Source of the DNA: Firmicutes bacterium UBA1393
Lineage (GTDB): Bacteria; Bacillota; DTU025
NCBI GenBank assembly: GCA_002305255.1
Contig: DBQN01000011.1
Location: 35,551 to 41,537 of the forward strand
Length of the DNA stretch: 5,987 nucleotides
Direction of reading: 5' to 3'
Every line of letters begins with the position of its first letter. Position 1 is the first letter of the stretch. The translations under genes were made by a program, and so were the position numbers. A model generated the notes under the pieces. The model had not been told where the DNA came from. It worked only from the letters and a program-made list of their open reading frames with translations, and made no database searches. This document shows, piece by piece, positions 1-4,541 of this stretch.

Positions 1-18
1 GCAGAAGGTTATTGAGGT

Positions 19-27
19 AGAGGTGAT
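19..27 (+). promoter_or_regulatory. Candidate Shine-Dalgarno favouring the TTG start of hspR
   Basis: AGAGGTGAT matches the extended Shine-Dalgarno consensus GGAGGTGAT at 8 of 9 positions. It sits 8 bases (from the AGAGG core) before the in-frame TTG at 32, better spacing than that of GAGG (14-17) before the GTG at 23. It is the main reason to doubt the GTG start by three codons. Confidence 0.4.
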
Positions 28-370
28 TACGTTGAGGTTGCATGGCCCTGATGAGCCAGTGTACACCATAGGAGTCGCGGCTCGTCTCCTGGGCGTGAAC
101 CCGCAAACTCTGCGGGTGATCGAACGGGAAGGGCTGCTGGAGCCTGCCAGAACCGATGCGAACATCAGGCTCTACTCAGAGAACGACCTGATGATACTGA
201 AGCGCATATGCGTGCTGGTTCGCGAGGAGGGTGTGAACTTCGCTGGAGTCAAAGTCATCCTCAGTATGGAGTTGGGTGAGAACCGAACATCAGTGACCAT
301 CAGGCGAACCACCATAAGTCACGGAACGGCAGGAATGAATGGATCCGACGACGACGGTGCCGATGACTAG
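23..370 (+). CDS. hspR: MerR-family heat-shock regulator, HspR-like
   Basis: Probable DNA-binding repressor of the chaperone genes that follow. The 115-residue product has a MerR-type winged helix-turn-helix: helix-turn-helix at about residues 14-33 (VYTIGVAARLLGVNPQTLR), then the wing with EREGLLEPART and RLYSENDL (34-56) and a helix ending in EEGVNFAGVKVIL (68-80), the E-G-x-N-x-A-G-V/I-K pattern typical of HspR. The length fits HspR (roughly 115-150 residues). Two oddities are seen: the aromatic residue usual after QTLR (as in LRxYE) is isoleucine, and the last 30 residues are a polar tail ending in NGSDDDGADD. No metal-binding cysteines of the MerR/ZntR type are present; the only cysteine is C63. 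The frame has no stop before the left edge. GTG at 23 is used, with GAGG at 14-17 close upstream; TTG at 32 has a better-spaced Shine-Dalgarno (AGAGGTGAT, 19-27), and an upstream start outside the window is possible. MerR family is firm; HspR rests on motif plus the dnaK neighbour. Confidence 0.85.
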   Translation: MITLRLHGPDEPVYTIGVAARLLGVNPQTLRVIEREGLLEPARTDANIRLYSENDLMILKRICVLVREEGVNFAGVKVILSMELGENRTSVTIRRTTISHGTAGMNGSDDDGADD

Positions 371-438
371 ATAGCTCCTGGGCATCGAGCCGTTACGACC
401 GGCAGTGGTATCGAATTCTTGGAGGGAGAGAGCATTAC
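371..438 (+). other. hspR-dnaK intergenic spacer, no HAIR or CIRCE operator
   Basis: This 68-base gap holds the dnaK ribosome binding site (GGAGGGAGAG, 421-430, 8 bases before the ATG). I looked for the HspR operator HAIR (CTTGAGT-N7-ACTCAAG), for CIRCE (TTAGCACTC-N9-GAGTGCTAA) and for a spaced -35/-10 pair and found none. There is only a weak 4-bp inverted repeat (GCTC/GAGC, 374-390) and no T-tract terminator. The simplest reading is that dnaK is transcribed through from hspR, with the operator and promoter upstream of the window. Confidence 0.55.
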
Positions 439-2379
439 ATGGGCAAGGTAGTAGGAATTGACCTGGGAACAACCAACTCCGTCATCGCCGTAATGGAAGG
501 CGGAGAGCCTAAAGTCATAGTGAACGCTGAAGGGTCCAGGCTTACGCCATCAGTTGTGGGGTTCAGTAAGTCAGGCGAGCGCCTTGTTGGCCAGCTGGCG
601 CGCAGGCAGTCGGTACTTAACCCGGAGAACACTGTGTTCTCCATCAAGCGATTCATGGGCCATCGCGTCAGCGAGGTACAGGAAGAGCGCACCCGCGTGC
701 CCTACAGGGTGAAGTCTGGTGACAACGATGGTGTAAGGATCGATGTCCCCTCCACCGGCAAGGACTACTCGCCTGAAGAGATCTCGTCGATGATCCTGCA
801 GAAGATGAAGCTCGATGCAGAGAAGTATCTCGGTGAGAAAGTGACACAGGCAGTCATCACTGTGCCCGCCTATTTCAACGACTCGCAGCGCCAGGCCACG
901 AAGGACGCAGGCCGTATCGCAGGGCTGGAAGTGCTAAGGATAATCAATGAGCCCACCGCCGCCGCCCTCGCGTACGGGCTCGACAAGAAGAAGAACGAAA
1001 CCATACTCGTGTGGGACCTCGGCGGAGGCACCTTCGACGTGTCGGTGCTGGAAGTCGGCGACGGCATCTTCGAGGTCAAGTCAACCGCAGGCGACACGCA
1101 CCTCGGAGGCGACGACTACGATCAGAAGATCGTCGACTACATGGCCGGCGAGTTCCTACGTGAGCAGGGCATCGACCTCAAGCGCGACCGCCAGGCACTG
1201 CAGAGGCTGATCGAGGCGGCCGAGAAAGCCAAGATCGAGCTGTCATCGGTATTTGAAACCAGCATCAGCCTGCCGTTCATCACGGCCGACCAGACGGGGC
1301 CCAAGCACCTTGAGATGAAGCTGACCAGGGCCAAGTTCGAGGAGCTCACCAGCGACCTCACCCAGAGGTGCACCGGCCCCTTCAACCAGGCGCTCCGCGA
1401 TGCAAAGCTTTCGGTGAGCGACATCAATGAGGTCATCCTGGTGGGCGGTGCCACGAGAATGCCGGTCATACAGCAGCTCATCAAGAAGCTCACCGGCAAG
1501 GATCCGCATCAGGGAGTCAACCCTGACGAGGTCGTTGCAGTCGGCGCGGCGATTCAAGGCGGCGTGCTGGCCGGCGAAGTGAAGGACATCGTGTTGCTCG
1601 ACGTCACTCCCCTGTCGCTGGGCATTGAGACCCTTGGCGGAGTCACCACAAGGCTGATTGAGAGAAACACGACGATCCCAACTCGCAAGAGCCAGGTGTT
1701 CACCACGGCTGCTGACGGTCAAACATCCGTCGACGTGCACGTGCTGCAGGGAGAGCGCGAGTTTGCCCGCGACAACAGAACACTCGGCATGTTCAGGCTG
1801 GAAGGCATACCTGCCGCCCCCCGCGGAGTGCCGCAGATCGAGGTCACCTTCGACATCGACGCCAATGGCATCGTCAACGTGGCAGCGAAGGACCTGGGCA
1901 CCGGCAAGGAGCAGCGCATCACCATCACCGCGTCTACGCAGCTCTCAAAGGACGAGGTCGAGAGGTTGGTACGCGATGCCGAGCGAACTGCAGCGGAAGA
2001 CAAGAAGCGTCGTGAGAACGTAGAGCTGAAGAACAGCGCCGACAGCCTTGTATACAGCACTGAGAAGACACTGCGCGACATGGGCGACAAGGTGCCCGCC
2101 GGCGACCGCGAGAAGATCGAGGCCGAGCTAGAGAGGCTCAAGAAGGCCATCGCCGACGACGACATAGACCAGATCCGCAAGTTCATGGACGAGGTTCGGC
2201 AGGCATCGTACAAGATGTCGGAGGAGCTATACAAGAACGTGAACGCATCGTCTGCCTCGGCAGGCACATCCACAGATGGCCAGGGCGGCGGCTCGCAGAA
2301 CCGGGACGGCAAGGCCACCAAAGGCGATGACGATGTGATCGATGCCGACTTCAGAACTATGAACGACAACGACAAGTAA
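439..2379 (+). CDS. dnaK: Chaperone protein DnaK (Hsp70)
   Basis: Cytosolic ATP-dependent Hsp70 chaperone that binds exposed hydrophobic stretches of unfolded proteins in a cycle driven by J-protein and GrpE. The 646-residue product is full length. Nucleotide-binding domain: phosphate-1 motif GIDLGTTNS (6-14), EPTAAALAYG (171-180), phosphate-2 motif DLGGGTFDVS (193-202) with the catalytic-region threonine T198, and adenosine motif VGGATRMP (335-342). The interdomain linker is DIVLLD (383-388). The substrate-binding beta domain (about 389-500) includes TPLSLGIET and PQIEVTFDIDANGI, followed by the helical lid (about 501-600), a Ser/Gly-rich flexible tail and a C-terminal DDVIDADF motif (631-638), equivalent to VVDAEF in E. 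coli. The N-terminal domain has the insertion at about 79-105 that Gram-positive-type DnaK lacks. Residue 15 is valine, not the redox-sensitive cysteine of E. coli, and 192 is tryptophan where Phe or Tyr is usual. Only one cysteine (C311) is present. The start is fixed by MGKVVGIDLGTT and GGAGGGAGAG upstream. Confidence 0.99.
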   Translation: MGKVVGIDLGTTNSVIAVMEGGEPKVIVNAEGSRLTPSVVGFSKSGERLVGQLARRQSVLNPENTVFSIKRFMGHRVSEVQEERTRVPYRVKSGDNDGVRIDVPSTGKDYSPEEISSMILQKMKLDAEKYLGEKVTQAVITVPAYFNDSQRQATKDAGRIAGLEVLRIINEPTAAALAYGLDKKKNETILVWDLGGGTFDVSVLEVGDGIFEVKSTAGDTHLGGDDYDQKIVDYMAGEFLREQGIDLKRDRQALQRLIEAAEKAKIELSSVFETSISLPFITADQTGPKHLEMKLTRAKFEELTSDLTQRCTGPFNQALRDAKLSVSDINEVILVGGATRMPVIQQLIKKLTGKDPHQGVNPDEVVAVGAAIQGGVLAGEVKDIVLLDVTPLSLGIETLGGVTTRLIERNTTIPTRKSQVFTTAADGQTSVDVHVLQGEREFARDNRTLGMFRLEGIPAAPRGVPQIEVTFDIDANGIVNVAAKDLGTGKEQRITITASTQLSKDEVERLVRDAERTAAEDKKRRENVELKNSADSLVYSTEKTLRDMGDKVPAGDREKIEAELERLKKAIADDDIDQIRKFMDEVRQASYKMSEELYKNVNASSASAGTSTDGQGGGSQNRDGKATKGDDDVIDADFRTMNDNDK

Positions 2380-2385
2380 TTCTAC

Positions 2386-2416
2386 GGGGCACATGCCCCA
2401 AACATCCAGAGGGGTG
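2386..2416 (+). promoter_or_regulatory. Leader hairpin before hsp20 with alternative pairing to its ribosome binding site
   Basis: GGGGC (2386-2390) and GCCCC (2395-2399) form a 5-bp stem around a 4-base loop in the dnaK-hsp20 gap. No T-tract follows, so it is not a standard terminator. The same 3' arm, TGCCCC (2394-2399), can instead pair with GGGGTG (2411-2416: four G-C and two G-U pairs), which covers the hsp20 Shine-Dalgarno AGGGG (2410-2414). The pairings exclude each other. The base complementarity is seen directly; a regulatory role is inference. Confidence 0.35.
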
Positions 2417-2423
2417 AGAACAG

Positions 2424-2879
2424 ATGACGATGATGAATTGGGATCCGTGGCGCGACTTCGCCGACATGAGATCCATCTACAACAGAGTATTCGGAGACGG
2501 AACTGCGCCACGCCTCGCGGGCGATGTGCCGGCCACGGTGTCGGGCCTCTACATGCCTGTCGACGTACGCGAGACTGCCGACAAATACGTGCTCACGGCC
2601 GAGATGCCCGGTATGAACCCGGATGACATTGAGATCACCGTGGCTGACAGCCAGGTGACTCTGAAAGGCAGCCGCAACGCATTCACAGAGGAGAAAGGCA
2701 CCAACTACATCCGCTCCGAGCGTAGGTACGGCAGCTTCTCGCGCAGCTTCAACCTGGGAGTGCCCGTCGACAGCAACAAGGTCGAGGCCACCTACAGGAA
2801 TGGTGTGCTCGAAGTAGAGCTGCCCAAGGTGCAGACTGCGCTTCCGAGGCAGATCAAAGTCAAAGCCGATATGCAGTAG
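2424..2879 (+). CDS. Small heat-shock protein, Hsp20/alpha-crystallin family
   Basis: ATP-independent holdase that oligomerises and keeps unfolding proteins in a form DnaK and ClpB can recover. The 151-residue product is of normal size. A short N-terminal arm (1-41) opens with the amphipathic WDPWRDFADM, a common Hsp20 beginning. The alpha-crystallin domain covers about 42-140: PVDVRETADKYVLTAEMPGM (45-64), ERRYGSFSRSFNLG (99-112) and the signature A-x-x-R-N-G-V-L-E-V-E-LPK (122-135). The C-terminal extension carries the I-x-I/V motif IKV (144-146), used to bind neighbouring dimers. ATG at 2424 is chosen over the ATGs at 2430 and 2433 because AGGGG (2410-2414) lies 9 bases before it. The gene sits between dnaK and grpE, an unusual place that suggests co-expression with the Hsp70 machine. 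The stop codon lies in a 12-bp tandem duplication. The family is certain; the symbol is left blank because names such as hsp18 or ibpA depend on lineage. Confidence 0.97.
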   Translation: MTMMNWDPWRDFADMRSIYNRVFGDGTAPRLAGDVPATVSGLYMPVDVRETADKYVLTAEMPGMNPDDIEITVADSQVTLKGSRNAFTEEKGTNYIRSERRYGSFSRSFNLGVPVDSNKVEATYRNGVLEVELPKVQTALPRQIKVKADMQ

Positions 2880-2896
2880 GCTGAGCAGTAGGCTGA
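2873..2896 (+). repeat. Perfect 12-bp tandem duplication across the hsp20 stop codon
   Basis: GCAGTAGGCTGA occurs twice back to back (2873-2884 and 2885-2896). The unit is a multiple of three, so the hsp20 TAG stop (2877-2879) is repeated in frame at 2889-2891. The protein is unaffected, but a second in-frame stop is added. Such a duplication suggests recent replication slippage. Confidence 0.9.
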
Positions 2897-2915
2897 TTCG
2901 ATAACGGTAGAGAGC

Positions 2916-2954
2916 GCCCGGCGGGCGGCGCCATCGCTTCGCCGCTCGCCGGGC
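2916..2954 (+). other. Strong 15-bp GC hairpin between hsp20 and grpE
   Basis: The arms GCCCGGCGGGCGGCG (2916-2930) and CGCCGCTCGCCGGGC (2940-2954) pair over 15 bp with one G-U wobble, around the 9-base loop CCATCGCTT. The sequence after it (AGCATCATATATGAG) has no T-tract, so this is not a canonical intrinsic terminator, although U-poor terminators exist in some high-GC bacteria. It could also be a processing or stability element separating the dnaK-hsp20 and grpE-dnaJ-clpB parts of the transcript. The stem is seen directly; its role is unknown. Confidence 0.75.
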
Positions 2955-2975
2955 AGCATCATATATGAGCGGCGG
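2939..2975 (+). promoter_or_regulatory. Alternative pairing that would mask the grpE ribosome binding site
   Basis: CGCCGCTC (2940-2947), part of the 3' arm of the 15-bp hairpin, is perfectly complementary to GAGCGGCG (2967-2974), with one more G-U pair (2939/2975). GGCGG (2971-2975) is the only Shine-Dalgarno-like sequence before grpE, 8 bases from its ATG. The long hairpin would leave it free; this pairing would hide it. The longer hairpin should win at equilibrium, so any effect would need it to be opened, for example by a ribosome or RNase. Regulation is inference. Confidence 0.3.
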
Positions 2976-2983
2976 TGTGATAC

Positions 2984-3595
2984 ATGAAACATGAGAGACA
3001 ATGCCCTGGCGGCGACTGCCGGTGCGAACAGGGTAGCCAGAGCGACGCGGTCAGCGCCAAGTGCGCTACCGGCTGCGCCGGCGACAGCACCGGTGCAGGT
3101 GCCGACGCTGACCTCGGCGCCGGCACGCAGGCCTGTGCAGAGCTTGAGCGCAAGCTGGCCGAAGCCGAAGCCAAAGCTGCGGAGCACTGGGATCTGTATC
3201 TTCGCACGAGGGCGGAGTTTGAGAACTACCAAAAGCGCGTTCAGCGTGATCTCGCGTTCAACATAAGGTGCGGCAAGAGCGAGCTGGTCAAGGGGATCTT
3301 GCCCGTAATCGATGATTTCGAGCGGGCGCTGTGCGCGGAATCAGCGGACTCGCCCTTCAAGCAGGGCGTCGAGATGATAATGCGCAAACTCCTTGATGTT
3401 CTGGCGCGTGACGGCGTGAAGCCCATCGAGGCGGTAGGGTGCCCGTTCGATCCAAGGCTACATGAGGCTGTGGCAACGCGCGAACAAGATGGCGTCGCCG
3501 ACCACACTATCGTAGAGGAGCTCCGGCGCGGCTATACATACGACGACGATGTGATCCGCCCGACGCTGGTCATCGTGGCCGTGCCGAATCAGTAG
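2984..3595 (+). CDS. grpE: GrpE, nucleotide exchange factor for DnaK, with cysteine-rich N-terminus
   Basis: GrpE acts as a dimer that opens the DnaK nucleotide cleft to release ADP and so trigger substrate release. The 203-residue product has a disordered N-terminus (1-50), a long dimerising coiled coil (about 52-93, including AELERKLAEAEAKAAE and FENYQKR at 79-85), a central helical part with LVKGILPVIDDFERAL (101-116) and the C-terminal beta wing with CPFDPRLHEAV (153-163) and the closing strands VIRPTLVIVA (190-199). It is oddly rich in cysteine: nine in all, six of them in the first 51 residues (C7, C12, C14, C27, C31, C51), with CPGGDCRC and CATGC clusters. DnaK has one and the J-protein has none. 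C153 replaces the glutamate usual in GEPFDP. The ATG at 2984 is the only ATG before residue 131 in this frame, with a weak GGCGG ribosome site 8 bases upstream. Placing grpE downstream of dnaK resembles the HspR-regulated actinobacterial order. Confidence 0.96.
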   Translation: MKHERQCPGGDCRCEQGSQSDAVSAKCATGCAGDSTGAGADADLGAGTQACAELERKLAEAEAKAAEHWDLYLRTRAEFENYQKRVQRDLAFNIRCGKSELVKGILPVIDDFERALCAESADSPFKQGVEMIMRKLLDVLARDGVKPIEAVGCPFDPRLHEAVATREQDGVADHTIVEELRRGYTYDDDVIRPTLVIVAVPNQ

Positions 3596-3629
3596 CGACG
3601 CTGTCGATTCGCGTCCGGGGGGAGTACCA
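3596..3629 (+). other. grpE-dnaJ spacer with strong ribosome binding site
   Basis: This 34-base gap holds GGGGGGAG (3617-3624), 5 bases before the dnaJ ATG. A small inverted repeat GACGC/GCGTC (3597-3601 and 3611-3615, 9-base loop) ends just before it. No promoter or terminator is visible, so dnaJ is read as part of the same transcript. Confidence 0.5.
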
Positions 3630-4541
3630 ATGGAGTTCAAGGATTACTACAAGACACTGGGAGTGTCGAGCTCTGCTTCGGAGAAGGAGATCAAAGCGGC
3701 CTACCGCAAGCTGGCCCGCAAGTATCACCCTGACGTGAACCCGGGCGACAAGGCGGCCGAGGAGAAGTTCAAAGACATATCAGAAGCATATGAGGTGCTG
3801 TCAGATCCGGAGAAGCGCAAACGCTACGACGAGCTCGGCGCCAACTGGGATCACTACAGCCGGGCCAGCGCGTCGCAGGGTCGCCGGCAGACGACGTACA
3901 CTGTCGGTGACGATGACGACTTCTCCGAGTTCTTCAGGCAGTTCTTCGGCGGTTTCGATATCGGCAGCACGATCTTCGGCACCGGCGCGCGCCAGGCGGC
4001 AGCATCTCGCGCCAGAGCCGAACTGGATGTGGAGCAAGAACTAGAGGTGGGCCTTGAGGAAGCATACAACGGCGGCCAGCGCTACCTCGACCTCGAGGGC
4101 CCCTCAGGCAGGGAGCGCCTGCTGTTGTCGATTCCGCGGGGCGTCAAGTCAGGCTCGAAGCTGAGGATGGCCGGCAAGGGAATTCGCTCAGGCAAGCGCG
4201 CCGGCGATCTCTTCATCCGAGTAAAGCTGCGCCCGCACCCCCGCTTCGAACTGCGCGATGGTACTCTCCACACCACGCTGGATGTGCCGCTCACCGAGGC
4301 TGTGCTAGGCGGCGAGGTGAGTTTCACCCACCTTGACGGCAGGGTCATCGCCGTGAAGATCCCGCCGGAGACGCAGAACGGCGCCTCCCTCAGGCTGCGC
4401 GGCAAGGGGATGCCCTCCACATCGGGCGTGCAGGGCGACTTGATGGTACATGTGAACGTGCTGCTACCCACCTCCCTCACCGACAGGGAGAGAGAACTAT
4501 TCAAGGAACTGAAGGAGGCTCGAAGCCATGAGGTTCGATAA
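3630..4541 (+). CDS. J-domain co-chaperone, class B (CbpA-like, no zinc finger)
   Basis: Co-chaperone that stimulates DnaK ATP hydrolysis and delivers substrates. The 303-residue product begins with a complete J-domain (about 5-70: DYYKTLGVSSSASEKEIKAA, the essential HPD at 33-35, and DISEAYEVLSDPEKRKRYDE). A short Phe/Gly region follows (96-119, FSEFFRQFFGGFDIGSTIFG), then two C-terminal beta-barrel substrate domains (about 131-205 and 210-282; LRMAGKGIRS and LRLRGKGMPS are the paired L-R-x-x-G-K-G motifs). There are no cysteines, so the four CxxCxGxG repeats of classical DnaJ are absent; length and layout match CbpA (about 306 residues). In HspR-type dnaK operons this slot often holds such a protein annotated as DnaJ. 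The C-terminus is short, and its last four codons overlap clpB. Symbol left blank because dnaJ or cbpA would both be defensible; a zinc-finger DnaJ may lie elsewhere in the genome. Confidence 0.95.
   Translation: MEFKDYYKTLGVSSSASEKEIKAAYRKLARKYHPDVNPGDKAAEEKFKDISEAYEVLSDPEKRKRYDELGANWDHYSRASASQGRRQTTYTVGDDDDFSEFFRQFFGGFDIGSTIFGTGARQAAASRARAELDVEQELEVGLEEAYNGGQRYLDLEGPSGRERLLLSIPRGVKSGSKLRMAGKGIRSGKRAGDLFIRVKLRPHPRFELRDGTLHTTLDVPLTEAVLGGEVSFTHLDGRVIAVKIPPETQNGASLRLRGKGMPSTSGVQGDLMVHVNVLLPTSLTDRERELFKELKEARSHEVR
4512..4518 (+). promoter_or_regulatory. Ribosome binding site of clpB inside dnaJ
   Basis: AAGGAGG lies 9 bases before the clpB ATG at 4528 and within the last codons of the J-protein gene. 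The strong match fixes the clpB start. Together with the 14-base overlap (4528-4541) it points to translational coupling of the two genes. Confidence 0.8.

Noticed and set aside
371..438. Promoter for dnaK with TTACGA and TATCGA boxes
   Set aside because: The boxes match poorly and are only about 10 bases apart, far from the 16-18 needed.
1243..1740. 165-codon minus-strand frame inside dnaK
   Set aside because: Another antisense shadow overlapping conserved DnaK codons; no recognisable domain.
1719..2375. 218-codon minus-strand frame inside dnaK
   Set aside because: Ser-rich antisense shadow. Antisense frames in dnaK are a known annotation artefact.
2916..2970. Intrinsic terminator between hsp20 and grpE
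   Set aside because: The stem is strong but no T-tract follows, and the genes after it are functionally tied to those before. Kept only as a hairpin of unknown role.
3141..3156. Inverted repeat AGCTTG-AGCG-CAAGCT resembling a HAIR-like site
   Set aside because: The spacer is 4 bases instead of 7, it lacks the CTTGAGT/ACTCAAG arms, and it lies in coiled-coil codons of grpE (ELERKL), which explain it.
2991..3266. 91-codon + strand frame overlapping the start of grpE
   Set aside because: Ala/Pro/Arg-rich out-of-frame translation; the GrpE frame contains the family motifs and continues to a proper end.
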